A DNA stretch of 64,000 nucleotides from Gordonia insulae (GTDB taxonomy: Bacteria > Actinomycetota > Actinomycetes > Mycobacteriales > Mycobacteriaceae): assembly GCF_003855095.1 (NCBI RefSeq), contig NZ_CP033972.1, positions 3,410,001-3,474,000 of the forward strand. The letters run 5' to 3'. Below the pieces are notes generated by a model, which worked only from the letters and a program-made list of their open reading frames with translations, ran no database searches and was not told the DNA's origin. Positions 36,127-45,106 of this stretch are shown in pieces; positions within the stretch are counted from its first letter, which is position 1, and the number at the start of each line of letters is the position of its first letter. The translations under genes and the position numbers were made by a program.

Positions 36127-37194
36127 ATGCGCACCTCGGATCCCGACGTCGTCGCCTTGGTCGACGACGTCCTGTACCAGCATGTCGAAGAGCACTGCAG
36201 CGTCCTGACCGGCGTCGACGACGAGCTGGCACCGCTGACGGATTCCCTGCGCGGCGCGGTGGGCGGCGGCAAACGCGTGCGGGCCACGTTCTGTCTGCTC
36301 GGGGCCCAGGGTGCATCCGGCGGTCACCGTGTCCCGGGCGTCGTCGAGGCCGCCGCGGCCATCGAACTGTTCCATCTCGCCGCCCTCGTCCACGACGACC
36401 TGATGGACAACAGCGCCGATCGTCGTGGCAGGCCGACCGTGCACCGGTCGTTCACCGAGGAGCATCTGCGGGCGGAGCGACTCGGCGACCCGGCGGCACA
36501 CGGTGCAGCCGTGGCCATCATGGCCGGTGACCTCTGTCTGATGTGGTCCGACGATCTGATCGCCCGCGGCCTCGCGACCGCCGACGGCACGGTCGCCGGT
36601 GCCGCACGCCGCGAGTGGCAGGGCATGCGCGACGAGGTCTTCGCCGGTCAGTTCCTGGACATGCTCAGCCAGACCCAGTCGGCGACGTCGAAACATCGTG
36701 CACTACAGGTGCTTCGGTTCAAGAGCGCCGAGTACACCGTCGCACGGCCGCTGCGTCTCGGCGGAAGTCTCGCCGGCGCCACACCCGACCTGCTCGACCG
36801 ATTCGACCGGATCGGGCTCGCGGCCGGTGAGGCATTTCAGCTCCGCGACGACCTGCTCGGTGTCTTCGGCGACCCGGGACGGACTGGGAAACCCGTCATC
36901 GACGACATCCGTGAGGGCAAGCGCACACTGCTCGTCGCGTTCGCCGAGGAGCGGGCGTCCCGATCCGAAAGGCGCGTGCTGGCCGATCATCTCGGAAAGC
37001 CGGAGCTGACCGAGGACGAACTGCGCATGGTGTGCGAGGTGTTGATCCGGACCGATGCGGCACGACTCGTCGAGGAGCGGATCGACGACCTGGCCGATCG
37101 AGCACTGCGTGGCGTCGACGACCTCCCCGTCGACGACCGCACGAAGGCCGAGTTGTCAGCGCTCATCAGGCGATGTGTCTGGCGCGACGCGTGA
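36127..37194 (+). CDS. crtE: Geranylgeranyl diphosphate synthase
   Basis: About 355 residues, trans-isoprenyl diphosphate synthase. The first Asp-rich motif is in LVHDDLMDNSADRRGRPTVH, the second in FQLRDDLLGVFGDPG, with GGGKRVRATFCLL near the N-terminus. It condenses C5 units to C20 diphosphate, the entry to C40 carotenoids. ATG at 36127 is preferred; GTG at 36097 is in frame. GGAGGAG lies about 12 bases upstream. Its GTGA overlap with the next gene starts the plus-strand carotenoid operon. Confidence 0.88.
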   Translation: MRTSDPDVVALVDDVLYQHVEEHCSVLTGVDDELAPLTDSLRGAVGGGKRVRATFCLLGAQGASGGHRVPGVVEAAAAIELFHLAALVHDDLMDNSADRRGRPTVHRSFTEEHLRAERLGDPAAHGAAVAIMAGDLCLMWSDDLIARGLATADGTVAGAARREWQGMRDEVFAGQFLDMLSQTQSATSKHRALQVLRFKSAEYTVARPLRLGGSLAGATPDLLDRFDRIGLAAGEAFQLRDDLLGVFGDPGRTGKPVIDDIREGKRTLLVAFAEERASRSERRVLADHLGKPELTEDELRMVCEVLIRTDAARLVEERIDDLADRALRGVDDLPVDDRTKAELSALIRRCVWRDA

Positions 37195-37904
37195 CCGGGG
37201 CACCCCGAACCGACCACGGTGTGGTGGTCGAACTCCGTGTGTGGCACGTCGATTCGATCGTGCAGGCGGTGCGGCGGGTGGCGGGCGACCGCCGGCGCCT
37301 CCGCACTCTGCCCGGTCTGCTGTTCGCCAAGTCGCTCGGCACCGGCTCGGGACGCACGTTCACCATGCGCGACGCCGATCCGCACCGCTGGGCTCTGCTC
37401 ACCGTCTGGCAGGACGGCGATGCCGCCGCAGACGGCGCGAATGCCGAAGTGCTGCAGTCGTGGGCGGCCAACAGCGACGAAGAACTCCGCGTGACCATGC
37501 GGCCGCTGACCTCGCGCGGCGCCTGGTCACGCACGGATCCGTTCGGCGCAGGCCGGGCGGCAGACCGGAACACCTGGTCCGGTCCCGTCGCCGCCATCAC
37601 CCGGGCACGACTGCGGCCCACCCGGATGCTGTCGTTCTGGCGTGCGGTGCCCCCGGTCGCCGACGCCCTCACCGACGCATCCGGCCTGCGTCTCGCCGTC
37701 GGCATCGGCGAATCCCCGATCGGGCTGCAGGGCACCTTCTCCCTGTGGGATTCGACCGACTCGCTGACCTCGTTCGCGTATCGTTCTCCGGCCCACGTGT
37801 CCGCGGTGCGGCGGACCAAGCCGGCCCGCTGGTATGCGGAGGAGCTGTTCGCCCGACTCGCCGTCACCGACGTCGTCGGCACGTATCAGGGGCGCACCCC
37901 GTGA
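37191..37904 (+). CDS. CrtA-like carotenoid monooxygenase (spheroidene monooxygenase family)
   Basis: About 237 residues. The pattern ELRVWHV...LPGLLFAKSLGTGSG, with LLTVWQD and later AAITRARLRPTRMLSFWRAVP and GLRLAVGIGESPIGLQGTFSLW, fits the spheroidene monooxygenase (CrtA) family, which adds keto groups at C-2 of acyclic carotenoids. The terminal AYRSPAH...W-rich region is typical. The GTG start overlaps the crtE stop by GTGA, and the stop overlaps the next start in the same way. An ATG at 37173 would also be in frame. Activity on this organism's carotenoid is inferred. Confidence 0.72.
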   Translation: MTGAPRTDHGVVVELRVWHVDSIVQAVRRVAGDRRRLRTLPGLLFAKSLGTGSGRTFTMRDADPHRWALLTVWQDGDAAADGANAEVLQSWAANSDEELRVTMRPLTSRGAWSRTDPFGAGRAADRNTWSGPVAAITRARLRPTRMLSFWRAVPPVADALTDASGLRLAVGIGESPIGLQGTFSLWDSTDSLTSFAYRSPAHVSAVRRTKPARWYAEELFARLAVTDVVGTYQGRTP

Positions 37905-38770
37905 GCGCCTCACCGGGTCGGACGGTGCTGGGGCGGACGGTGCTGGGGCGGACGGTGCTGGGGAATCGCCGTGCCATGGCCACCGGTGACGGACCACGCC
38001 GGTGGACGCGGGTTGTCGCCTGGGTGTTGTTCGGGGCCACCGTGATCGTGCAGATCATCTTCCCGTACACCGACGGCGGCACCCTGTCACTGACCGTCGC
38101 CAGCGTGCTCCTCCTCACCGCGGCGGTGATCGTCGACGTCGGCGTCACCCGCGGTCCGGGCGCCGCGATGATCCTGGTGGTGGTCGCCGGTGGTGGCGGG
38201 TTGCTCGCCGAGACGATCGGAGTGCACACGGGCCTCCCCTTCGGAACCTATTCGTATTCCGGCACACTCGGCCCCGAGGTGCTCGGCGTCCCGGCCCTCG
38301 TCCCGTGCGCCTGGATCATGATGGCCTGGCCCGCACTCGCCGCGGCCCGGCGCCTGGTGGGTACCCGTCGACGGTGGGCGACGGCCGCGGTCGCGGCCCT
38401 GGCACTGACGTCGTGGGACGTGTTCCTCGACCCTCAGATGGTCGATCAGGGTCATTGGGAGTGGCGATACCCGACGCCCGCCATCCCCGGGGTGGAGGGG
38501 ATTCCCGTCACGAACTTCGTCGGCTGGATGCTGGTCTCGCTGGTCATGATGGTGTTGCTCGACCGGTTCATCTCGCGCGGTCCGTCGACACCACCGCCGG
38601 CGGACGCCCTGCCGATCGCCGTCTACCTGTGGACCTACGTGTCGTCGGTGCTGGCACATGCGGTCTTCTTCGGCCGCCCGCCGGTGGCGCTGGTCGGCGG
38701 CCTGATCATGGGCGTCGTCGCAGTGCCGTTGGCGATCAATGTCATCCGTGAGGTGCGAGATGCGCGGTGA
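37901..38770 (+). CDS. CruF/DUF422-type carotenoid 1'-hydratase, membrane protein
   Basis: About 289 residues with roughly seven hydrophobic helices. GVHTGLPFGTYSYSGTLGP, LVPCAWIMMAWPALAAARRL, SWDVFLDPQMVDQGHWEW and GIPVTNFVGWMLVS are hallmarks of CruF/CrtC2-like hydratases that add water to the psi end of lycopene-type carotenoids. The N-terminus begins with three copies of RTVLG from a 15-bp repeat before a basic stretch; ATG at 37977 would omit it. Translationally coupled to its neighbours. No lycopene cyclase is adjacent, so an acyclic substrate is likely. Confidence 0.82.
   Translation: MSASPGRTVLGRTVLGRTVLGNRRAMATGDGPRRWTRVVAWVLFGATVIVQIIFPYTDGGTLSLTVASVLLLTAAVIVDVGVTRGPGAAMILVVVAGGGGLLAETIGVHTGLPFGTYSYSGTLGPEVLGVPALVPCAWIMMAWPALAAARRLVGTRRRWATAAVAALALTSWDVFLDPQMVDQGHWEWRYPTPAIPGVEGIPVTNFVGWMLVSLVMMVLLDRFISRGPSTPPPADALPIAVYLWTYVSSVLAHAVFFGRPPVALVGGLIMGVVAVPLAINVIREVRDAR
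37919..37963 (+). repeat. Three tandem 15-bp repeats inside the cruF-like N-terminus
   Basis: The unit CGGACGGTGCTGGGG occurs three times and encodes RTVLG three times. Copy number can vary without frame loss. Because a downstream ATG (37977) could start the same protein, the repeat may be dispensable leader sequence. Confidence 0.75.
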
Positions 38771-39887
38771 GATGCTCGCACGCGCGGCGGTGTGGTCGGG
38801 GACCGCAACCGCCGTCGCCTCCCTCGCCCTGACGATCGACAACGCCCGGCGCATCCGGCGTCCCGATCATGACGCGGCGCCCGCACCGGAGTCGCTCACG
38901 GTGCTGCTCCCGGTCCGCGACGAGGTCGACAACGTCGCGGCCTGCCTCGACTCCATCGGTGCGGCGGCCGACCGATGGCCGGGTCCGGTACACATCATGG
39001 TCCTCGACGACGAATCGACCGACGGCACCGCAGATGTGTTGGTCGACCTCGCGGTTCGTGACCGGCGCATCGAGGTGCTGTCGGGCAGTCCACCGCCGCC
39101 GGGATGGCTCGGCAAGGCATGGGCGTGTGAGCAGTTGTCCGGCAGGGTGTTTCACGACGGTGTCCTGATCTTCGTCGACGCCGACGTCCGGGTCGCGCCG
39201 TCGGCCTTCGCGGCGTCGGTCGCGCTGCTGCGCCAGACCGGTCTCGACCTGGTGTCGCCGTATCCGCGACAGATCGTCGGCGGTCCGGTCGAACGTCTCG
39301 TCCAGCCGCTGCTGCAGTGGTCGTGGATGAGCACCCTGCCACTCGGCCTGGCCGAACGCTCACCTCGGCCGTCGCTGTCCGCGGCGAACGGACAACTGCT
39401 GGTGGTGGATGCGGCCGCGTACCGCCGTGCCGGCGGGCACGGGGCGGTGCGGGACGAGGTGCTCGAGGACATCGGTCTGCTGCGGGCCATCAAACGATCA
39501 GGCGGCCGCGGAGTGGTCGTCGAGGGCAGCGAGCTGGCGACCTGCCGCATGTACGACGGGTGGCAGGAGGTCCGCGGCGGCTACGGCAAGTCGCTGTGGA
39601 CAGCATTCGGTTCGATCCCAGGAACGGTCGCGGTCACCGCGTTGCTGATCCTCGGATACGTGGTCCCCGCGGTCGCGGCGACGCGCGGATCGCCGGTCGG
39701 TGCGCTCGGCTACCTGGCGGGCGTCGCGTCACGGGCCATCACGGCCCGCCGGACCGGTGGCCGGGTGTGGCCCGACGCGTTCGCACACCCGCTGTCCGTC
39801 GTCGCATTCGCGGCGCTCACCACGGATTCGGTGGTGGCGCATCGTCGCGGGCGGCTGCGGTGGAAGGGCCGACAGGTGAGCTCGTGA
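38760..39887 (+). CDS. Family 2 glycosyltransferase of the carotenoid locus (CruG-like)
   Basis: About 375 residues. An N-terminal hydrophobic segment is followed by a GT-A fold: TVLLPVRDEVDNVAACLDS, VLDDESTDGTADVL and IFVDADVRVAPSA (DxD-type), then QxxW-like GGYGKSLWTAFG. Two or more C-terminal membrane segments are present. It probably glycosylates the hydroxyl added by the CruF-like enzyme, as CruG does in cyanobacterial myxol glycosides. The start overlaps the cruF stop by 11 bases; ATG at 38772 is an alternative. The sugar donor is unknown. Confidence 0.78.
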   Translation: MRGEMLARAAVWSGTATAVASLALTIDNARRIRRPDHDAAPAPESLTVLLPVRDEVDNVAACLDSIGAAADRWPGPVHIMVLDDESTDGTADVLVDLAVRDRRIEVLSGSPPPPGWLGKAWACEQLSGRVFHDGVLIFVDADVRVAPSAFAASVALLRQTGLDLVSPYPRQIVGGPVERLVQPLLQWSWMSTLPLGLAERSPRPSLSAANGQLLVVDAAAYRRAGGHGAVRDEVLEDIGLLRAIKRSGGRGVVVEGSELATCRMYDGWQEVRGGYGKSLWTAFGSIPGTVAVTALLILGYVVPAVAATRGSPVGALGYLAGVASRAITARRTGGRVWPDAFAHPLSVVAFAALTTDSVVAHRRGRLRWKGRQVSS

Positions 39888-41371
39888 CGCGGATCATCGT
39901 GGTGGGGGCCGGGGTCGGCGGACTGGCCGTCGCGATCCGACTGCAGGCGCAGGGCCACCAGGTCCTGGTCCTCGAGCAGGCCGAGGAGGTAGGCGGGAAG
40001 CTCGGCGTCCTCCACCACGACGGCTTCACCTTCGACACCGGGCCGTCTCTGGTGACCATGCCGCACATCCTGGAGGAACTCTTCGCCGACACCGGCGCAC
40101 CGCTGTCGGAGGTCCTCACCCTGCAGCGACTGCCCGTCGCCGCCCGCTACCGCTTCCCGGACGGCACGGAACTGGACATGCCCGGCGAACTCGATGACAT
40201 CCCGGCTGCGCTCGACGATGCACTGGGCCCCGGCACGGGCGATCAGTGGTCATCGTTCCTCCGCCGGGCCGAGAGGATCTGGGATGCCACCCACGGCCCA
40301 TTCCTGGAATCACCGGTCACGTCCGCCGACATGATCCGGATGGCCCTGCGACCGGCCGATCTCCTCCGGGTGGCGCCCTGGCGTACGTTGCGGGGTGTGG
40401 GCCACCGCTATCTGCGTGACCCGCGGCTGGTGATGCTGCTCGACCGCTACGCCACGTACACCGGCTCGGACCCGCGGCGCGCGCCGGCCGCGCTCGCATC
40501 GGTGCCGTGGACCGAGCAGGCCTGGGGATCCTGGTATGTGCGAGGCGGTCTCGGCACCATCGCGACCGCGCTCAGGAATCGCTTCGAGGATCTCGGCGGT
40601 CGGGTCGAGACGGGCACCGAGGTCGCCGAGATCACCACTTCCGCCGGTCGGGTCGACGGCGTCGTCGCGGGCATGAAGCATCGATCGGCCGATCTCGTCG
40701 TGGCGAACGCCGACGCGCACGAGGTCTACGATCGGCTCGTCCTCGACCACCGGGCCCTACGCGAGGGCAGCCGGATTCGGCGCACCACCCCATCTCTGTC
40801 CGGGTTCGTCATGCTGTTGGCGGTCGACGACCCACCCGCCGATCAGCCGCATCACCAGGTGCTGTTCGCCGAGGACTACGACGCCGAGTTCGATGCCGTG
40901 TTCGGCCGTGGGGGCAGTCATCGTCCGGTGGAGCGGCCCACCGTCTACATCTCCGCACCGGACGATCCCGCCGTGGTGCCCGGGCCCCGGACCGGGGCGT
41001 GGTTCGTACTCGTGAACGCTCCGCCCCACGACACCGGACTCGGAACCGATTGGGACGCTCCGGGTCTGGCCAACAGCTACGCCGACCAGGTGATGGCCGT
41101 CATGGCCGAACGCGGAGTGGACGTCGCCGACCGGATTCGGCACCGGATCATCCTCACCCCGGCGGACCTCGAGCGGCGGACGATGACGCCCGGCGGCTCG
41201 ATCTACGGCACGGCCTCCAACGGTCCGCGAGCGGCATTCCTCCGGCCCGCCAATACCTCCCCCGTTCCGGGGCTCTATCTGGTCGGCGGGTCGTCGCATC
41301 CGGGAGGCGGGCTACCTCTGGTGATGCTGTCGGCGCGGATCGTCGCCGACCTCATCGGTCGGTCGGGATAG
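39884..41371 (+). CDS. CrtD-like carotenoid desaturase (CrtI family)
   Basis: About 495 residues. FAD motif RIIVVGAGVGGLAVAIRLQAQGH, FTFDTGPSLVTMPHILEELF, DRYATYTGSDPRRAPAALAS and the C-terminal GLYLVGGSSHPGGGLPLVMLSARIV are all CrtI-family. The DRYATYTGSDP block resembles 1-hydroxycarotenoid 3,4-desaturases (CrtD) more than phytoene desaturase, and its place after cruF and the glycosyltransferase fits late-pathway desaturation. The other CrtI-family gene, next to crtB, is the better phytoene desaturase candidate. GTG start overlaps the glycosyltransferase stop by GTGA. Convergent with crtI. Confidence 0.78.
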   Translation: MTRIIVVGAGVGGLAVAIRLQAQGHQVLVLEQAEEVGGKLGVLHHDGFTFDTGPSLVTMPHILEELFADTGAPLSEVLTLQRLPVAARYRFPDGTELDMPGELDDIPAALDDALGPGTGDQWSSFLRRAERIWDATHGPFLESPVTSADMIRMALRPADLLRVAPWRTLRGVGHRYLRDPRLVMLLDRYATYTGSDPRRAPAALASVPWTEQAWGSWYVRGGLGTIATALRNRFEDLGGRVETGTEVAEITTSAGRVDGVVAGMKHRSADLVVANADAHEVYDRLVLDHRALREGSRIRRTTPSLSGFVMLLAVDDPPADQPHHQVLFAEDYDAEFDAVFGRGGSHRPVERPTVYISAPDDPAVVPGPRTGAWFVLVNAPPHDTGLGTDWDAPGLANSYADQVMAVMAERGVDVADRIRHRIILTPADLERRTMTPGGSIYGTASNGPRAAFLRPANTSPVPGLYLVGGSSHPGGGLPLVMLSARIVADLIGRSG

Positions 41372-41383
41372 TCGCTCGAGAGA

Positions 41384-43000
41384 TCACGTACCAGACCGCG
41401 AGACAACGGCTTCCGGCACCGGCAGCGGCCCGACGGAGCGGTCTCCGCGGACGCGCTTCCGGACGAGTTCGGCGCTGATCAGGCACATCGGCAACCCGAT
41501 TCCCGGTGTGGTGCTCCCTCCGGCATAGAAGAGACCCGAGACCTTGCGGGAGCGGTTCGCGGCACGCAGGAATGCGCTCTGCCGCAGCGTGTGTGCGGGA
41601 CCCAGCGCACCCCCGGACCACGAGTTGAGATCGGTGACGAAGTCGGCGGGACCGACCGTCCGCCGCACGACGACACGGTCGGCGAGGTCGGGCACGCCGG
41701 CCCAGCGGGCCACCATCTCGATGGCATGGTCGGCGGTCTGCTCGATGAGCGGGTCCCCGGTCCCGTCGATACCTCCGCGCCCCAGCCCGGGATCGGCCGG
41801 GACCGGCACCAGGATGAACAGATTCTCGTGATCTGCCGGAGCCACCGAGCCGTCGGTCGCCGACGGCTTGCACACATACAGCGATGCGGGAGTCGGTATC
41901 CGCGTGGGTTTCTCGAAGATCGAGTCGAAGTTCGCCGTCCAGTCCTCGGTGAAGAACAGTGAGTGATGCTGCAGTTCGGGCACGGGGCCGCGCACGCCGA
42001 GGTAGACGAGGACCGCGCCCGGACCGGATGTCGCGCGATCCCACCAGCGCTGCGGGAACGTCTGCAGTTCCGGTGGCAGCAACCTGGTCTCGACGTGATG
42101 GAGATCGGCGGCACCGACGACGATGTCGGCCGGGACGATCTCGGTACCGCCGCCCGGCGTGCGCACCTCGACGCCGCTGACCGCGGGCCGTCGGCGACGA
42201 GCCGGCGAGGTGGGCCTGCGTGACTCGGTGAGGATCGCGGTTGCCGGCGTCGACGTGCGGATGCGCACTCCGCGTTGCTCGGCCAGCCTCACGAGCGCGT
42301 CGACGAGTCGGGTGAATCCGCCATCGGGATAGCGCACCCCGTCGGCGAGATCCAACAGGCTCATCAGGTGATACATCGCCGGTGCGCGGTCGGGTGAGGA
42401 GCCGAGGAACACCGCGGGATAGCCGAGGATCTGGCGCAGACGCCGGTCGCGGAAGCGCGCCGCGATGTGCTTGTCGAGGGTACCGACGAGCAGGGCGGCC
42501 AGACGCGGGGCGTTCGCGAGGACGTCGCGCCCGAGGAATGCCCGCGGTGAGTCGAAATTGGTGTACAGGAACCGTTGCACCGCAAGGTCGTAGGCGTGTC
42601 GCGCCGATGCCAGGTACTCGTCGAATGCTACGCCCGCTCCCGGCTCGACGGCATCGAAGAGCGCCCGGTTGACGGACTCGTCGGCCATGATGTCGATGCT
42701 CTCGTCGTGCCCTTCGAAGAAGACGCGATAGCCGGGATCGAGACGTCGCAGGTCGATCTGTTCGGCGGTCGTCGTACCGAGTAGTCCGAAGAAGTGGTCG
42801 AAGACGTCGGGCATCAGCCACCACGACGGCCCGGTGTCGAAGCGGAAGCCGTCCCGGCTCCATGAGCCTGCCCGACCACCCGGTTGCTCGTTCTTCTCCA
42901 CCACCTCGACGTCGTGCCCGTCCTCGGCCAGCAAGGCCGCGGTCGCCAGGCCGGCCACCCCGCCGCCGATGACGACGATTCTCTTCGGCGCGCCGGTCAC
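41384..43000 (-). CDS. crtI: Phytoene desaturase
   Basis: About 538 residues. FAD motif RIVVIGGGVAGLATAALLAEDGH, then FRFDTGPSWWLMPDVFDHFF, RRLRQILGYPAVFLGSSPDRAPAMYHL, PDGGFTRLVDALVRLAEQRGV and C-terminal GLFYAGGSTTPGIGLPMCLISAEL. This is the typical actinobacterial CrtI found beside crtB. It introduces double bases into phytoene to give lycopene. The GTG start overlaps the crtB stop (GTGA), confirming coupling of idi, crtB and crtI. Confidence 0.88.
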   Translation of the reverse strand: MTGAPKRIVVIGGGVAGLATAALLAEDGHDVEVVEKNEQPGGRAGSWSRDGFRFDTGPSWWLMPDVFDHFFGLLGTTTAEQIDLRRLDPGYRVFFEGHDESIDIMADESVNRALFDAVEPGAGVAFDEYLASARHAYDLAVQRFLYTNFDSPRAFLGRDVLANAPRLAALLVGTLDKHIAARFRDRRLRQILGYPAVFLGSSPDRAPAMYHLMSLLDLADGVRYPDGGFTRLVDALVRLAEQRGVRIRTSTPATAILTESRRPTSPARRRRPAVSGVEVRTPGGGTEIVPADIVVGAADLHHVETRLLPPELQTFPQRWWDRATSGPGAVLVYLGVRGPVPELQHHSLFFTEDWTANFDSIFEKPTRIPTPASLYVCKPSATDGSVAPADHENLFILVPVPADPGLGRGGIDGTGDPLIEQTADHAIEMVARWAGVPDLADRVVVRRTVGPADFVTDLNSWSGGALGPAHTLRQSAFLRAANRSRKVSGLFYAGGSTTPGIGLPMCLISAELVRKRVRGDRSVGPLPVPEAVVSRSGT

Positions 43001-43923
43001 CCGTGGACCGCCCCGGCCGGCGCGGGCCTCGGCTGCCCGCGACGCAGCGCCGCGGCGGTCGCGATCCTCGCCTTGGCCGCCGACGACACCCGCACGCGTT
43101 GCCGCAATGCGACGTCGGCCGGCGTGTCTCGCAGCCGGGTCGAGAGCGCGGCGAAGAGATCGTGGGCGGTGCAGACGGCGATCCGGCTGCTGCGCGGCAG
43201 TCTCGGGATCACCGCGGCCGCGGCCGCCAGATCCAGATCGATGTCGTCGAGCCAGCGGTTCCACGCCGTGTCGGTCGGGTCGGCGGGGTCGAGTCCCACG
43301 AGGTATCGGCGACCGAGTTGCTGGCTGTCGTCGCCGAAGTCGCGGAGGAAGTTGATCTTCTGGAAGGCGGAACCCAGGCGCTGGGCTCCCGGTGCCAGGT
43401 CGTCGTAGTCGGCGGCGCACCGTGGGTCGCCGGCGAGGAAGGCGCGAAGACACATCAGGCCGACCACCTCGGCCGATCCGTAGATGTAGGTCGCCAGGCT
43501 GCGCTCGTCATGGGTCACGACATCGACGTCGGATCGCATGGATGCGAAGAACGGGGCGGTCAACGACGTGTCGATTCCCACCCGCTGCGCGGTGCGCGCG
43601 AATGCGTGGATCACCAGGTTGGTACTCACCCCGGTCGCCATGGCCGTGTGGGTCTCACGTTCGAAGGCGTCCAGAGCATCTCGGCGTTGAGCCGAATCCT
43701 GTTCGGGTCGTGGCGCATCGACGATCTCGTCGGCGACCCGCACGAGAGCGTAGATGTTGTGCACATCGCGACGGACCGGCTCGGCCAGCAGTCGCGAGGC
43801 CAGCCCGAAGGACGAGGAGTACGACCGGATGATCAGACTCGCGCTGGCCTCCGCCAACGCGTCGTAGTGGTGATACGGCAGGTCTGCGCGGTCCGTCGAC
43901 GAACCGCGTGTCACCGACGTCAT
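42997..43923 (-). CDS. crtB: Phytoene synthase
   Basis: About 308 residues. Squalene/phytoene synthase fold with SYSSSFGLASRLL, the first Asp-rich motif ALVRVADEIVDAPR and the second in LGSAFQKINFLRDFGDDSQQLGRRYL. It joins two geranylgeranyl diphosphates to phytoene. ATG at 43923 overlaps the idi stop by ATGA. The C-terminal tail is Ala/Arg-rich. First committed enzyme of the minus-strand carotenoid arm. Confidence 0.92.
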   Translation of the reverse strand: MTSVTRGSSTDRADLPYHHYDALAEASASLIIRSYSSSFGLASRLLAEPVRRDVHNIYALVRVADEIVDAPRPEQDSAQRRDALDAFERETHTAMATGVSTNLVIHAFARTAQRVGIDTSLTAPFFASMRSDVDVVTHDERSLATYIYGSAEVVGLMCLRAFLAGDPRCAADYDDLAPGAQRLGSAFQKINFLRDFGDDSQQLGRRYLVGLDPADPTDTAWNRWLDDIDLDLAAAAAVIPRLPRSSRIAVCTAHDLFAALSTRLRDTPADVALRQRVRVSSAAKARIATAAALRRGQPRPAPAGAVHG

Positions 43924-44480
43924 GACCGCCCCGATCGTGTCGCCGCGAGTCGGTAGGGGTCCCGGCCCGTTCCCAACGACAGGATCTGTTCCACGAACCA
44001 CGGGCTCAGGGCCCACGGACTCCGCTCCGCGAGCGACCACACGTCGGCGATGTCCGCCCACACGAAGTCCATGACCTCGTCGGGATTCGGCTCCGGGTGA
44101 CCGTTCGCGCGGGCAACGTAGACCGGGCAGATCTCGTTCTCCACGGTGCCGCTCGCATCAACCGCCCGATACCGGAAGTCGGGCAGGACCGCCTGGAGGT
44201 CGTACACCTCGAAGCCGAGTTCACGCGGCGCGTACCTGCGGACCGCGTCTTCGACAGTCTCGCCGGGGCGCGGATGTCCGCAGTACGAGTTGGTCCACAC
44301 GCCCGGCCATGTCCGCTTCCCGAGCGCGCGGCGGGTGATCAGGATGCGACCCTCCCCGTCCACGACATGACAGGAAAAGGCCAGATGAAGCGGGGTGTCG
44401 GGACCGTGGACGGTACGTCGGGGTGCGGTGCCACGCGGCCTTCGGTCGGCGTCGATCAACACCACGAGATCGTCTGTCAT
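43920..44480 (-). CDS. idi: Isopentenyl-diphosphate delta-isomerase, type 1 (Nudix)
   Basis: About 186 residues. HLAFSCHVVDGEGRILITRRALGKRTWPGVWTNSYCGHPRPGE includes the catalytic Cys in TNSYCGHP, and EDAVRRYAPRELGF is the Nudix-like helix. EICPVYVA and VWADIADVW complete the pattern; the catalytic Glu is in VENEICPVY. It balances IPP and DMAPP for carotenoid synthesis. ATG at 44480 is chosen because GGAG and CAGGGG precede it; a GTG at 44498 is also in frame. Confidence 0.92.
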   Translation of the reverse strand: MTDDLVVLIDADRRPRGTAPRRTVHGPDTPLHLAFSCHVVDGEGRILITRRALGKRTWPGVWTNSYCGHPRPGETVEDAVRRYAPRELGFEVYDLQAVLPDFRYRAVDASGTVENEICPVYVARANGHPEPNPDEVMDFVWADIADVWSLAERSPWALSPWFVEQILSLGTGRDPYRLAATRSGRS

Positions 44481-44561
44481 CCCCTGCTCCTCCATCACTC
44501 ACCACTGACCAGTGTGCTCGGGCAGTGAGTGCTTCGGAGCCGACGGGGTTCCGGATGGCGC

Positions 44562-45014
44562 TCAGCGGCGCGGATTGCCCCGGTACTTCCGGTGGTATTC
44601 GTCGTAGAGGTCGGCGTTCTGCTCGCGTTCACGCTTGCTCACCAGATCGGGATCGAGCCCGTGCTGTGCGAGGCGGTGACGTCGGTACACGCGATTGAGC
44701 GCGATCGAGAAGAAGATGTACGGGAGGATGATCGGGATCGTCATGTTGAGCCGGACGATCCAGTCCGCGGGGACGAACAGCATCGGCACCAGGATCAGCA
44801 CACAGGGAACCGCCCAGCGAAGGACCATGCGCGTGGTCGCGCCGGGGCCCGTGAGGTCGTTGGTCACCCAGGTCCTCATCGACGCCGGCAGCTTCGCGCC
44901 GTAGGCGTATCGGACGTACTGCCATCCGGTGGGCCGGGCGGCGTCGCTGGTCCGCCCGGTTCGCGGACCCTCGAGTGACCTACGGACCGACTGGTGAGCA
45001 GTCTCGCGGGTCAT
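44562..45014 (-). CDS. DUF5313-family small membrane protein
   Basis: About 150 residues. GWQYVRYAYGAKLPASMRTWVTNDLTG is the recognisable start of this mycobacterial/gordonial family, followed by two transmembrane helices (VLRWAVPCVLILVPMLFVPA and MTIPIILPYIFFSIALNRVY) and a charged C-terminal tail rich in Arg, Glu and Tyr. The function is unknown. A perfect 22-bp palindrome lies 37 bp upstream, so it is likely under a specific repressor. Confidence 0.72.
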   Translation of the reverse strand: MTRETAHQSVRRSLEGPRTGRTSDAARPTGWQYVRYAYGAKLPASMRTWVTNDLTGPGATTRMVLRWAVPCVLILVPMLFVPADWIVRLNMTIPIILPYIFFSIALNRVYRRHRLAQHGLDPDLVSKREREQNADLYDEYHRKYRGNPRR

Positions 45015-45050
45015 GGGCTCTCCTCATCCGGGCGTCGGCGGCACCTCTCC

Positions 45051-45072
45051 ATTCAATCGTACACGATTGAAT
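45051..45072. promoter_or_regulatory. Perfect long palindrome upstream of the DUF5313 gene
   Basis: ATTCAATCG (45051-45059) and its exact reverse complement CGATTGAAT (45064-45072) flank TACA. The element is AT-rich in a G/C-rich neighbourhood and lies between the bicupin stop and the DUF5313 start, so it is a strong operator candidate. Confidence 0.65.
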
Positions 45073-45106
45073 AGGTCCCTATCGTCGTCACCTGAGCGTT
45101 TCCATC

